Below, piece by piece: positions 1 through 9,094 of a stretch of 44,978 nucleotides of DNA. The translations under genes were made by a program, and so were the position numbers. The DNA comes from JBDNJM01 sp041687755 (lineage in GTDB: Bacteria; Planctomycetota; UBA1135; GCA-002686595), in assembly GCA_041687755.1 (NCBI GenBank), contig JBDNJM010000189.1, positions 1 through 44,978 of the forward strand, read 5' to 3'. A model generated the notes under the pieces. The model ran no database searches. It was not told the DNA's origin and saw only the letters and a program-made list of their open reading frames with translations. Numbering within the stretch: position 1 is the first letter of the stretch; each line of letters begins with the position of its first letter.

Positions 1-82
1 CGACACTGCCAATCTCGCGAGCAAGCCGAATCGCGTCGGTCTTCTGCTCCTCGGTGAATGCTCTTCTCTTCCTTCGGGTCAT
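1..82 (-). CDS. IS3-family transposase OrfA, N-terminal part
   Basis: First 27 codons of a minus-strand gene starting ATG at 82 and running off the window edge. The visible protein starts MTRRKRRAFTEEQKTDAIRL and continues AREIGSV. The basic start followed by FTEEQK.DAIRL is the usual opening of the helix-turn-helix OrfA (Transposase_8/HTH_Tnp_1) of IS3-type elements, which binds the element ends. The DDE-bearing OrfB would lie outside the window. It is oriented away from the interrupted ABC gene. Too little is visible to judge whether the element is intact. Confidence 0.72.
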   Translation of the reverse strand, partial: MTRRKRRAFTEEQKTDAIRLAREIGSV

Positions 83-141
83 CGGGACATCCTGGCGCAT
101 CGCGCCTCAGGTGGGGTGTCCACTTTTCCGGGGCAAGGTCA
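1..141 (-). mobile_element. IS3-family insertion sequence, one end
   Basis: One end of an IS3-family element that continues beyond the window start. Read on the minus strand, it begins TGACCTTGCCCCGGAAAAGT at position 141, a TG-starting terminus followed by the GGAAAAGTGGACAC-type sequence common at IS3-family ends, and leads after about 59 bases into the transposase OrfA start at 82. Position 142 is the first base that reads as ABC-ATPase coding sequence (VQVHALRDVSLEI), so the boundary can be placed to within a few bases. The other end and any target duplication are outside the window. Confidence 0.72.
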
Positions 142-791
142 GTCCAGGTGCACGCCCTGCGCGACGTCAGCCTGGAGATCTACCGCGGCGAGGTGTGGTC
201 CTGCTGGGCCCCTCGGGGAGCGGCAAGTCGACCCTGCTCAACATCCTGGGCGGGCTCGACGTGGTCAGCTCGGGACGCGCCCTGTACGGCGACTTCGAGC
301 TGACCGGAGCGCTCCGAGCGCGAGCTGATGCTGTTCCGCCGCGAGCACGTGGGCTTCGTGTTCCAGTTCTACAACCTGATCCCGAGCCTAACGGCGCTCG
401 AGAACGTCGAGCTCGTGACCGACATTGCTCGGAACTCGATGGATCCGCGCGAGGCGCTCGAGCTGGTGGACTGCACGAGCGCTTGAACCACTTCCCTGCG
501 CAGCTCTCGGGCGGCGAGCAGCAGCGCGTCTCGATCGCGCGGGCCATCGCCAAGCGGCCGCTGGTGCTGCTCTGCGACGAGCCGACCGGAGCGCTGGACT
601 CGGAGACGGGCGGGCTCGTCCTGCAGGCCCTCGACGAGGTCAACCGCTCGCTGGGTACGACGCTGGCGATCATCACCCACAACGTGGGCATCGGGGACAT
701 GGCGGACCGCGTGCTGCACATGAGCGACGGCCGCATCGCCCGGGTCGAGGTGCACGCAGAGCGTCGGCCCGTGACGGAGCTCAGCTGGTGA
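142..791 (+). pseudogene. ABC transporter ATPase (MacB/LolD type), 5'-truncated and frameshifted
   Basis: ATP-binding subunit of a MacB/LolD-like exporter. It lacks its start codon and first residues because an IS3 end abuts at 141. Family motifs are present but spread over three frames: VHALRDVSLEI (from 142), Walker A GPSGSGKST (about 210-240), Q-loop region VGFVFQFYNLIP (about 350-385), signature LSGGEQQRVSIARA (from about 504), Walker B LLCDEPTGALDSETG and the switch ITHN. Frame changes fall near 195 (one G apparently lost in GGTGTGG), 306-312 and 470, and the middle frame stops at 484-486. The last frame ends in a GTGA overlap with the permease. This many lesions plus an IS at the 5' end argue for a true pseudogene. 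Confidence 0.82.
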
Positions 792-3152
792 GGCGCGGCC
801 TGCGCGCGCTGACGCGCAAGCTGTGGCGCGACCTGCTGCGGATGCGCGGCCAGGCCCTTGCGATCGCCCTGGTGGTTGGCGGGGGCGTCGCGACCATCGT
901 GATGTCCTGGTCGGCCCTGGACTCGCTGCAGGTCACGCGGGATGCGTTCTTCGAGAGCTCGCGCTTTGCGGACGTGTTCAGTTCGCTGGTGCGCGCGCCG
1001 GTCACCCTGACCGAGCGCATTGAGGACCTCGAGCGCGTCGCAGCTGCCGAGACGCGTGTGGCCGAGATGGCACGGCTGGCGGTGCCGGGCTTCGGGGACC
1101 AGGTGACGGCGCTGCTGGTCACCCAGAGTCCTGCGGGCGGCCTGAACGAGATCCAGCTGGAGCGCGGCCGTCGGGCGCGGGCCGCGGGCGAAGTCGTGGC
1201 GCTGGACGTGTTCGCCGCGGCTCACGGACGCGAGCTGGGGCAGCGGCTGACGGCGACCTTGGACGGCCGTCGCCTGGACTTGACCCTTGTAGGGACGGCG
1301 CGCTCGCCCGAGTTCATGTACTCGATCCGGCCGGGCGACATCTTCCCCGACCACGAGCGCTTCGGAGTGCTGTGGATGGAGCGCGAGGCGCTCAGCGGTG
1401 CCGTCGACATGACTGACGCTCTCAACGACGTGCTAATCGAGCTTGGGCCCGGGATCGAGGACGACGCGGTGATTGAGGGTCTGGACGGGCTGCTCGAACC
1501 CTTCGGCGGGGCCGGGGCGTACGCGCGCGAGGATCAGGTCGCCTATCGCTACCTCGCCGAGGAGTTCGAGCAGCTCGCGGGGATGGGCAAGCTGTTCCCG
1601 CTGATCTTCCTGTCGGTGGCGGCCTTTCTGCTGCACGTCGTGATCGAGCGCCTGATTGCCACCCAGCGCGAGCAGATCGCCATGCTGGCCGCGTTCGGCT
1701 ACCGGCCCTGGGCGATCGGCTGGCACTACCTGCAGCTGGCCCTGGTCATCGTGCTGGTCGGCTGGCTGGTAGGCGTGGCGGCAGGGGCCTGGCTGGCGCG
1801 GGGTCTCAGCGTCATCTACGCGGACTTCTTCCTGCTCCCTGACCTGGTGGCGCGCGTGCGCTTCGACACGGCTCTGGGCGGGCTGGCGATCACCGCGGTC
1901 GCGGCGCTGCTGGGCGTCGCCCGCTCCATCCGGCGCGCGGTCTCCCTGCCGCCGGCCGCGGCCATGCGTCCGGCGCCGCCTAGCCGCTTCAAGCGCACGT
2001 TGACCGGGCGCTGGCTGGGCACGGAGTCGCTCTGGTTCTCGTCCCGGATGGCGCTGCGACAGCTCGGACGGCGGCCGCTGCAGACGACCTGGAGCGTGCT
2101 GGGGCTCTCGATGTCGATCGCCATCGTGATGGTCGGTCAGTTCTACAACGATGCGATCGAGCTCCTGACCGAAGTGCAGTTCGAGCTCGTGCAGCGCGAG
2201 GACCTGGCGCTCACGTTCACCGATCCGCGCGGCCTCGACGCGATCCAGGAGCTTGGCTGCCTGCCGGGCGTGCTCGTGGCCGAGCCCCTGCGTCAGGTCC
2301 TGGTGCGCCTGGCCTACGAGCATTCGAGCTACCGCTGCAGCCTCACGGGCTTTCCGGCTGGCGGCACGCTGCGTCAGATCGTCGAAGCGGATCAAGAGGC
2401 GTCACCGCCACCCACGGATGGCCTGCTCCTGACCGAGTACTTGGCGGGTCGCTTGGGGGCCGAGATCGGCGATACGCTGCGGGTCGAGGTGCTCGACGGC
2501 CAGCAGCCCGAGTTCGACACGCAGCTGGTCGCGACAGTGGACGAGCTGATCGGGATGTCGGCCTACATCGACCTCGAACAGGTCGCGCGGCGGCTGGGGG
2601 AGGAGGTGCAGGCCTCGAGCGCGGTTTTGAGGCTCGCACCCGAAGCGCGAGAGAAAGTGCTGGCCGAGCTGGAGCGGCGGCCGCAGGTGGCCGGCACGGC
2701 GGAAGCCCGGGCTTCGTTCGAAGCGCTCGAGGAGACGATCGGGGGAGACCGTGCTGATCGTCGCGCTGGTCAGCACCCTGCTGGCGGGCAGCATCGGGTT
2801 CGGCGTGGTCTACAACGCGGCCCGGATCGCGCTGGCGGAGCGCCAGCTGGAGCTGGCCAGCCTGCGCGTGCTGGGGTTCACGCGGGAGGCAGTCACGCGC
2901 ATCCTCGAGTTTGGGCTGCCGGTCCCCGTCTTGGCCTCTTTGCCCTTAGGGGTTCTCGCCGGGCGCTGCCTGCGCGGCTACCTCACGGCGTCGATGCAGT
3001 CGGAGCTGTACCGCGTCCCGCTCGTGATCAGCGCGAGGACGGAGTCGAGGGCCTTGCTGGTCGTGCTCGGCTCGGCCGCGATTTCCAGACTCTTGATGCG
3101 ACGCAAGCTGGCTCGGCTTGACCTCCTCAGCGCCCTCAAGGGGCACGACTGA
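788..3152 (+). pseudogene. ABC transporter permease, FtsX/MacB type, one frameshift
   Basis: Integral membrane subunit of the adjacent exporter, about 788 residues when repaired, as expected for a permease with two FtsX modules. It starts GTG at 788, overlapping the ATPase stop as GTGA. Visible parts are an N-terminal membrane segment (LAIALVVGGGVATIVM), a long extracytoplasmic domain, a three-helix FtsX block around 1590-1950, a second N-segment/extracytoplasmic domain after about 2040, and the final FtsX block from 2751. The frame breaks at about 2740, where a run of five G (ATCGGGGGAGACC) should be four to read ETVLIVALVS. The rest looks healthy, so a homopolymer sequencing error is possible here, but its partners are also broken. 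Confidence 0.8.
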
Positions 3153-3156
3153 AAGC

Positions 3157-3866
3157 ATGAAGCGATTCAGCTGGATGATGGCGTTGGCTGGACTCGGCGC
3201 CCTGGCGCTCGTTGGGCGGGGCTTGCTGCCCGAGGTCGAGCCGGTGGAGTTCGGGCTCGTGGAGCGTGGGCCGTTCGTGGAGTCGCCCGAGGCGCGCGGC
3301 AAGACGCGAGTGAAGCACAGCTATGTGATCAACTCGCCCGTTGACGCGCACGGGCGTCGCGTGCAGCTGGAGCTGGGTGACGCCGTCGAGCCCGGGCAGA
3401 TCCTAGTGCTGGTCGATCCGCTGCCGTCGTCGCCGCTCGATCCGCGCGAGCGCGCGCTCACCGAAGAGCGCGTGCAGGTCGCGGTGGCGGCGCTACCGGC
3501 GGCCTTAGAGGCGGAGGCGGTGGCTCGCGCCGACGCGGACTACTCGGCCCTGCAGGCCCAGCGCCTAGGCGACCTGCTCTCGGAACGGTCCGAGTGGGAG
3601 CGCCTCGGCGACGGCTACCGCGTCACGGCCAGGTTCACTCTGTTCGAGGCGCCAGATGTTCTGCAGGTACCTTCGGCGGCCCTGTTTCCGCACGACGGCG
3701 GGTGGGCGGTCTTCGTCGACGAAGGCGTGCGTGCGTGCGGGTCGTGGAGGTCGGGCACCTCACCGGCGCCGCGACGGAGGTCACGGGCGGACTGGAGGCG
3801 GGAGAGCGCGTCGCGATGCGACCCTCGAACCGGAGGGCCGCGGGGACGCGTCTCCGCGAACGCTAG
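3157..3866 (+). pseudogene. Membrane-fusion (HlyD/MacA-like) protein, internally deleted and frameshifted
   Basis: Periplasmic adaptor of the same ABC locus, starting ATG at 3157, four bases after the permease stop. The N-terminal membrane segment (MMALAGLGALALVGRGLLP) and the start of the lipoyl-type region (INSPVDAHGRRVQLELGDAVEPGQIL) are recognisable. The C-terminal barrel (VPSAALFPHDGGWAVFVDEG) follows within about 230 residues, where family members have about 400, so most of the coiled-coil hairpin and the second lipoyl half appear deleted near 3540-3600. A frameshift at about 3730 in a GTGCGTGCGTGC repeat throws off the end (VVEVGHLTGAATEVTGGLEAGERV), which reads in another frame to 3866. 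It ends four bases before the convergent glycosyltransferase stop. Confidence 0.72.
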
Positions 3867-3870
3867 CGGG

Positions 3871-4878
3871 CTACCGCGGGTCGGGTTCGATGCGCGGGAT
3901 GCGCGCGGGCTCCAGTCGTCGGCTCGTCAGAAAGCCGTGCTTCACGTGGTCGGCGAGGTAGCTGGCCGGATCCGTGTCCGGCTTGCGCTGCAGGAAGCGG
4001 CGCACGCGCCAGGACAGGTAGGCAGGGATCCAGGCGACGTCGATCAGCAGCGCCTTGAGCCCGCCGTGGTGGGTGATGAAGTAGCGCTTGCGCGTCTCGT
4101 ACCAGAAGCCGGGCTTGCGGCGATTGGCGTCGTCCTTGTTCGTGACGCCGGAGGTTTGCCCCACGAGGTGAATCACTCGGCTCGCGGGCACGTACCAGCA
4201 CTCGAAACCGGCGTCCGCGGCGCGCTTGATGAAGTCCACCTCCTCGTAGTAGAGGAAGTAGGCTTCGTCCATCAGGCCGATCGTCTCGAACACGCTGCGG
4301 CGCACGATCAGCGAGGCGCCGGCGACCCATTGGGTGGCGCGCGGGTCGGGGCCCTCCTGGGGAGCGGAGACGCGGTAGTTGGAGAGCAGCTTGGTGACCG
4401 GGCCGAAGCGCATCAGCTCGTCGAGCTCGCTGGCGAAGCCAAGGAACCGGAAGCTCGACTGCTGCACCGTGCCGTCGGGGTCGATCAGCTGGCTCCCGGC
4501 GAGGCCGACTTGCTCGTTCGCGCGCATGAAGTCGAGCAGCGCGCCGAGGCAGCCAAGCGTGGCGATCGTGTCGGGATTGAGCATCAGCACGAACTCGGGT
4601 CGCTCTAGGCTGGGCCCGTTCAGCGGACCCTCCATCAGCCGGTTGTTGCCCGCCGCGAAGCCCGCGTTCGTCTGCAGGTCGAGCACCTCGGCGAAGTCGC
4701 CGTAGCCCCGCGCCTGCACGTGGCCGCTCAGCACCTCGACCGAGTCGTCACCCGAGCCGTTGTCGCCGACGCGCACGCGTACGCCGCCGAGGGCCCGGAC
4801 CTCCTCGGCGATGCTGTCCAGCACGTCGCAGACCATGCCGGCGGAGCGGTAGTTGACGACGGCGATCAGCAGCTGCAT
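3871..4878 (-). CDS. Glycosyltransferase family 2
   Basis: GT-A fold glycosyltransferase of 335 residues that would transfer a nucleotide-activated sugar onto a growing polysaccharide at the inner membrane face. Visible motifs are the N-terminal IAVVNYRSAG, DNGSGDDS (about 39-46), NAGFAAGNN (71-79), LNPDT (100-104, the DXD-equivalent), the acceptor-site loop QWVAGASLIVRR and YYEEVDFIKRA (ED motif), the order typical of rhamnosyltransferase-like GT2 enzymes. There are no membrane helices except a possible weak amphipathic region near the C-terminus. It is the last gene of a minus-strand exopolysaccharide operon, 15 bases after the acyltransferase. Donor and acceptor cannot be inferred. Confidence 0.9.
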   Translation of the reverse strand: MQLLIAVVNYRSAGMVCDVLDSIAEEVRALGGVRVRVGDNGSGDDSVEVLSGHVQARGYGDFAEVLDLQTNAGFAAGNNRLMEGPLNGPSLERPEFVLMLNPDTIATLGCLGALLDFMRANEQVGLAGSQLIDPDGTVQQSSFRFLGFASELDELMRFGPVTKLLSNYRVSAPQEGPDPRATQWVAGASLIVRRSVFETIGLMDEAYFLYYEEVDFIKRAADAGFECWYVPASRVIHLVGQTSGVTNKDDANRRKPGFWYETRKRYFITHHGGLKALLIDVAWIPAYLSWRVRRFLQRKPDTDPASYLADHVKHGFLTSRRLEPARIPRIEPDPR

Positions 4879-4893
4879 AGGAGGAGGCGAGCC

Positions 4894-6111
4894 CTAGCGG
4901 GCCGTGGCGAAGCGCTCCTTGAAGCGTAGGACGGGGCCTTCGAAGAACCGGAACGAGACCTCGGCCACGCCCCACGTGATCAGGGTGCACAGGGCGAACC
5001 GCAGCAGCGGCGTGTCGGGCGCGAGCTTGCCCTCGGCCACGCGCGCGCCGTGCAGGCAGAACATGTGCAGCAGGTACATGCCGTAGCTGACGACGCCGAT
5101 GCGCACCAGGGGCCTGAAGCTCAGGAGCCCGCGCAGCATGTGGTGCTCCTTGACGACGGAGGCGGCGAGCAGGCCCGTCATCGAGAGCTGGATCAGCAGG
5201 CGCGGCAGGCCGGAGATGTCGTCGCTCGCCCAGTTGGCGCAGGCCAGGGTCGCGGCGAGGTAGACCACCGGCGCGCCGGTGAAGCCCGTCAGGCGACGCA
5301 CGAGAGCGAATCCGGCGCCGGAGTGCAGCAGGTGGGCGAGCGCAACGCCGAGCAGGATCGGCGTGAACGTGGCCTGGAGGATCTCGAGGTGGGTGCGGTC
5401 GAGCCCTAGGACGCTCTCTAGGAAGCCGTCGAGCAGGCCGAAGTTGATCGCCTGGTTGAAGGCGAGCGCTGCCACGAGGATCGGTGTGATCGCACCCCTG
5501 AGGAACTTCTCGATCGGCGGCCAGACCAGGTAGAACTGCTCCTCCGTCGCTAGCGACCAGGCGATCGCAAGAATCGAGGCCGACTCCACCCAGTTCGAGG
5601 TGTAGGTCAGCAGGTAGGGCAGGTCGTCGAAGAACGGCCCGGCCATGGACGACTGGCGCTTGACCAGCAGGGCCACCGCGAGGAGCGCGAGGAGCGCGTA
5701 GTACAGCGGGAAGATGCGCAGGGAGCGGCGCGCGTAGAACTTCCCGAAGGAGATCGTGCCGCTCTTGTCCCGCTCGCGCAGCAGGAGCGTCACGATCAGG
5801 AAGCCCGAGAGCACGAAGAACATGTCCACGCCCAGGTAGCCCCGGGTGGACAGGGCGATGTGCTCCACGCCGCCGTGGGCGTGGTGCCAGACCACGGCCA
5901 GGATCGAGAGGGCGCGGATGCCGTCCAGGGAGCCGAACACGCGCGTGCCGCGGAAGGCCGCGTGGCCCTCAGGCGCGGGGCCGCTCGGCAGGGCGTCGGT
6001 AAGGGTCGGTGTGGGGGAGCTCAAGGCGCGCTGGCGGGGAAGTCGGGGGGATCGGGCAGGGGCGGAGCAGGAGCCGCGGTGCAGCCTCGATGGGGCGCCG
6101 AGCATCTTCAC
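4894..6111 (-). CDS. Acyltransferase family 3 (OafA/YrhL-like) membrane protein
   Basis: Polytopic acyltransferase expected to O-acylate a cell-surface glycan. The core opens with SLDGIRALSILAVVWHHAHG (LDGIRAL at 62-68, the conserved His pair at 76-77), then GVDMFFVLSGFLI (94-106) and FYARRSLRIFPLYY (125-138), the three signature blocks of Acyl_transf_3, followed by about eight further helices and the FFEGPVLRFKERF ending typical of the family. The start is a GTG at 6111, directly after the upstream stop (TAG at 6112-6114), with an ATG two codons later. The first 55 residues are polar and Pro-rich, so a downstream start is possible. Its operon position suggests it decorates the same polymer made by its neighbours. 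Confidence 0.88.
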   Translation of the reverse strand: MKMLGAPSRLHRGSCSAPARSPRLPRQRALSSPTPTLTDALPSGPAPEGHAAFRGTRVFGSLDGIRALSILAVVWHHAHGGVEHIALSTRGYLGVDMFFVLSGFLIVTLLLRERDKSGTISFGKFYARRSLRIFPLYYALLALLAVALLVKRQSSMAGPFFDDLPYLLTYTSNWVESASILAIAWSLATEEQFYLVWPPIEKFLRGAITPILVAALAFNQAINFGLLDGFLESVLGLDRTHLEILQATFTPILLGVALAHLLHSGAGFALVRRLTGFTGAPVVYLAATLACANWASDDISGLPRLLIQLSMTGLLAASVVKEHHMLRGLLSFRPLVRIGVVSYGMYLLHMFCLHGARVAEGKLAPDTPLLRFALCTLITWGVAEVSFRFFEGPVLRFKERFATAR

Positions 6112-7800
6112 CTAGTGGTCGGCGGCGGACGGGTCGCGGCCAGGCAGCTTCCCGGGATCGGTCGCGCTAGAGGTCCCAGCGGCGAGCCGCTCGGCGAAGT
6201 CCAGCAGCGCCCCGAGCTTCGGGGCCTCCTCGCGGGTCTGGCCGATGAACTCGACGGTGCCCCAGCTGCCCCACTTGGTGTAGCGCTCGATAGAGTTCCA
6301 CGCGCAGATCAGGCCGCCGCCGCGCTCGACCCAGCCGTCCAGCAGGTCGGTGTAGATCGCGGCCATTTCGGGCCGGCGGTTGGCGCTGCGGAACAGGGCG
6401 GCGATCGGCGCGACGTCCTCGACGCCGCCGTGCCCGGCGAGGTGTTGGCCGGCCTCGTAGGCGACCAGCTCGATCCCGAGTTCGCCGCAGATGCGGGCGT
6501 TGGACTCGACGTGGTCCAGCACGTCGCGGACGTCCTGGCGCAGCTCGCTGAAGACTCCGTCCAGGTCGAAGTCGATCACGTCGCGCTTGCGTTCTGGAGA
6601 GCCGAGCGTGGCGCCGACGTAGGGCGCGACCGCGTAGGCGTCGATGCGCTCGTGGGCCGCGCGGTGCTCGAGGATCTGCTCGCCGACCCAGGGGTTCACG
6701 TTCTGGCCGGCGAGCACCAGCCGCAGGTCGTCGCGCCGACCGGGCCCGTAGACCTCGGCGACGGTGCCCAAGACCTCGATGGAACGCTGGGAGTAGAAGC
6801 GGAGCTGGGCCTGGAAGCGGTTGTCGGAGAGCCCGGCAGCCAGGCCCTGTTCGGCGGCCCAGCGGGCCTGGGCGAACTGGCCGTTCCAGACCTCGTTGGA
6901 GTACTCGATCCAGGCCGTGCGCTGCGGCTCAAGGCGCTCGGCCAGAAGCTCGGCGAACCGCCGCACGTAGTCGTCATCGGCGAGGTGCGGAACGCAGAAC
7001 CAGCCGTCGCGGTCGAGGGCGTTGCAGAGGTCGATCTGCAGCTCGAGCGCGACCCCCTGGTCGGACCCCTGGGTCTGGGCCGTCGGGCGCGTGCGGTCTT
7101 CCCAGGCGCTGATGGACGAGTTGTTCGTGCGGCTCCAGTCCATGAAGCGCAGCGTCTCGAAGGGCTGCAGCCAGGCCAGGAAGTCAGGGTGGAAGGGCTG
7201 CTCTTTGTAGGTCTCAAGGAACCCCGGCATGACGCAGCGGAGGTCGCGCAGGGGATCGGCGGGATCGGTCTCGGTCAGCTTGAAGCGCAGGCCTGTGTCG
7301 CTGGGCTCGACCAAGACCTTGAGGTGCCCGGGCTGGCGGTCGATCACGCGGCCGTCGCCGGAGACCTCGAGCGCGCCGCGGCCCGCGTACAGCACGTCGT
7401 ACACGCCGGCGGGGTAGCGGCCGCCCAGATCGGAGGCCACGAGCGTGCCCGCGGCCTGGCCGGACGCGAGCTGCACGATCCAGCCGTCCTCGTCGAGGCG
7501 CAGCTCCTCACCGGTGTCCCACTCGTAGGAGTCCACGCGCTGGGGCAGCCACTCGCCGCTCTGGCGGAACAGGTCCGTGAACGCCAGCTGGGAGGACCAG
7601 TAGGACTGGTAGACGAGGTTCATCCCGAGCGCCGGCCGGCCCTCGGGCAGCGGGCCGCTCGGGGGCCCGGCGCCGGAAATGTTCAGGCTGGCGAACTTCA
7701 GCCCCGCGAGGCCGAGCACGGCCGCGCCGAGGGCCGCGAGAGCGGCGCTCGCACGGGCCAGGCCAAGGCGACGGGCAGTGCTCCGCGGTCGGCGGGACAT
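6112..7800 (-). CDS. Envelope-anchored clan GH-A-like glycoside hydrolase candidate
   Basis: Protein of about 560 residues with a basic N-terminus followed by one hydrophobic segment (ASAALAALGAAVLGLAGL), so probably membrane-anchored or exported. The middle has a beta-rich part, then a TIM-barrel-like part with AWIEYSNEVWNGQFAQ and later ELVAYEAGQHLAG. The Asn-Glu pair and the later Glu fit the acid/base and nucleophile positions of clan GH-A hydrolases, and proteins with the YSNEVWN motif are often annotated as cellulose-binding in planctomycetes. The chosen start at 7800 (MSRRPRS) sits after a C-rich leader; an alternative ATG lies at 7839. Inside a polysaccharide operon it may trim or release polymer, as PslG and BcsZ do. 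That role is inference. Confidence 0.65.
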   Translation of the reverse strand: MSRRPRSTARRLGLARASAALAALGAAVLGLAGLKFASLNISGAGPPSGPLPEGRPALGMNLVYQSYWSSQLAFTDLFRQSGEWLPQRVDSYEWDTGEELRLDEDGWIVQLASGQAAGTLVASDLGGRYPAGVYDVLYAGRGALEVSGDGRVIDRQPGHLKVLVEPSDTGLRFKLTETDPADPLRDLRCVMPGFLETYKEQPFHPDFLAWLQPFETLRFMDWSRTNNSSISAWEDRTRPTAQTQGSDQGVALELQIDLCNALDRDGWFCVPHLADDDYVRRFAELLAERLEPQRTAWIEYSNEVWNGQFAQARWAAEQGLAAGLSDNRFQAQLRFYSQRSIEVLGTVAEVYGPGRRDDLRLVLAGQNVNPWVGEQILEHRAAHERIDAYAVAPYVGATLGSPERKRDVIDFDLDGVFSELRQDVRDVLDHVESNARICGELGIELVAYEAGQHLAGHGGVEDVAPIAALFRSANRRPEMAAIYTDLLDGWVERGGGLICAWNSIERYTKWGSWGTVEFIGQTREEAPKLGALLDFAERLAAGTSSATDPGKLPGRDPSAADH

Positions 7801-7858
7801 CGGATGGGCCAGGGACGGGGTGTAGGGGCGTCGCAACATGGTCGGCAGCGCGGCCGAC

Positions 7859-9094
7859 TCAGTAGGCGCCGCGCCCGGTGAAGATCGCCTTGACGGTCTT
7901 CAGGAGCAACTTCAGATCCCCGAAGAATCCGGAAGTGCGGGCATAGCGTGCGTCCATGCGCATCCAGTCTTCGAACGACACGTCGCTGCGGCCCGAAACT
8001 TGCCAGGTGCAGGTCAGCCCGCCGCGGATCAGGAGCCGCTGGCGCTGCCAGGGCTCGTACTCGGCGACCTCGTCCATCGTGGGCGGGCGCGGGCCGACCA
8101 GGGTCATGTCCCCGATCAGGACGTTGTAGAGCTGCGGCAGTTCGTCGAGGCTGTAGCGCCGGATGAAGCGACCGATGCGCGTCACGCGCGGGTCGTTCTT
8201 TATCTTGAAGATCGGTCCGTCCTTCTCGTTGTCGCAGGCCAGATTGGCCTTGAGCGCCTCGGCGTCGACGACCATCGAGCGGAACTTGTAGAACGGGAAC
8301 GGCACGCCGCCGACGCCGGCGCGCTGTTGGATGAACAGGACGGGGCCGGGCGAGCTGAGCCGGACGGCCAGGGCGATGCCGAGCAGGAACGGCGAAAGAC
8401 CCACGAGCGCGACGCCCGAGGCGACCACGTCCATCGAGCGCTTCCAGAACGGCAGGTCGGCGAAGCTGAGCTGCTCGAGGTCCTCGATCGGGCGCTTGGC
8501 GACGCGCGCTTCCCGCAGGGCCTTTGCGGAGGGGTGCACGTGGATCGCTGCGAGCGGCGGCGACTCGGGCTGAGCCTCGACGAGGGGCGCGGGCTCGGGG
8601 CGGGCTTCGGGACGTGGACCGGCCGTGCCGGTCGAGCGCGGTGGTGCTGTCGGGCTGGGCTCTGCGGCGTCCGGTTCAGCATCGGTCGCCCGACGCCCAC
8701 CGGGAGCGCGCCCTGTGTCAGCGAAGATGGTGACCCGCGCCTGTACGCCGCGGGTGGACAGCTTGCGTTCGAGTTCGTCGGCGTAGAGCTGGGCTCCGGC
8801 CGCGTTGGTGCCGGCCAGCAGGACCGCGAGGTGGCTCGAGTCCCAGCGACCGAGCACGTCGCCCAGGCGCATGCGGTCCTCGACGGCGTCGCCCACGAGG
8901 ACCTCGGTCGCGCGCAGGCCCTTCTCAGGGCGCACGAGGATCATCGAAAAGTCGCGGGAGCCGCGGTCCGCCAGGGCCTTCTCGCGCAGAAAGACGCGCT
9001 GGAACTCCGGCGCGGCCAGCGGCACGTGCTCTGAGTCGGAAGGGCGCAAGGCGGTGAACAGGCGGGCCAGGCCGCTCTTGGAACGATCGGACAT
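7859..9094 (-). CDS. Polyprenyl-phosphate sugar-phosphate transferase with degenerate GGDEF-like N-terminus
   Basis: Initiating enzyme of polysaccharide synthesis, moving a sugar-1-phosphate from a nucleotide sugar to undecaprenyl phosphate. The C-terminal half (about 215-411) is a Bac_transf/WcaJ-type domain: FWKRSMDVVAS, one membrane hairpin (222-244), SSPGPVLFIQQRAGVGG, FYKFRSMVVDA, KNDPRVTRIGRFIRRYSLDELPQL (split here for reading), GDMTLVGPRPP and SGRSDVSFEDWMRMD. Instead of the usual N-terminal helices it has a soluble domain (about 30-130) resembling GGDEF, with RWDSSHLAVLLAGT where GGDEF would be, then a Pro/Ala/Glu linker (135-185). It is the first gene of the minus-strand operon down to 3871. 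The leader is pyrimidine-rich without Shine-Dalgarno. Confidence 0.88.
   Translation of the reverse strand: MSDRSKSGLARLFTALRPSDSEHVPLAAPEFQRVFLREKALADRGSRDFSMILVRPEKGLRATEVLVGDAVEDRMRLGDVLGRWDSSHLAVLLAGTNAAGAQLYADELERKLSTRGVQARVTIFADTGRAPGGRRATDAEPDAAEPSPTAPPRSTGTAGPRPEARPEPAPLVEAQPESPPLAAIHVHPSAKALREARVAKRPIEDLEQLSFADLPFWKRSMDVVASGVALVGLSPFLLGIALAVRLSSPGPVLFIQQRAGVGGVPFPFYKFRSMVVDAEALKANLACDNEKDGPIFKIKNDPRVTRIGRFIRRYSLDELPQLYNVLIGDMTLVGPRPPTMDEVAEYEPWQRQRLLIRGGLTCTWQVSGRSDVSFEDWMRMDARYARTSGFFGDLKLLLKTVKAIFTGRGAY

Noticed and set aside
5860..7881. A 673-codon plus-strand open frame antisense to the acyltransferase and hydrolase genes
   Set aside because: It is a GC-driven shadow of two genes with clear motifs on the other strand, with Arg/Gly/Val-rich composition and no recognisable fold.
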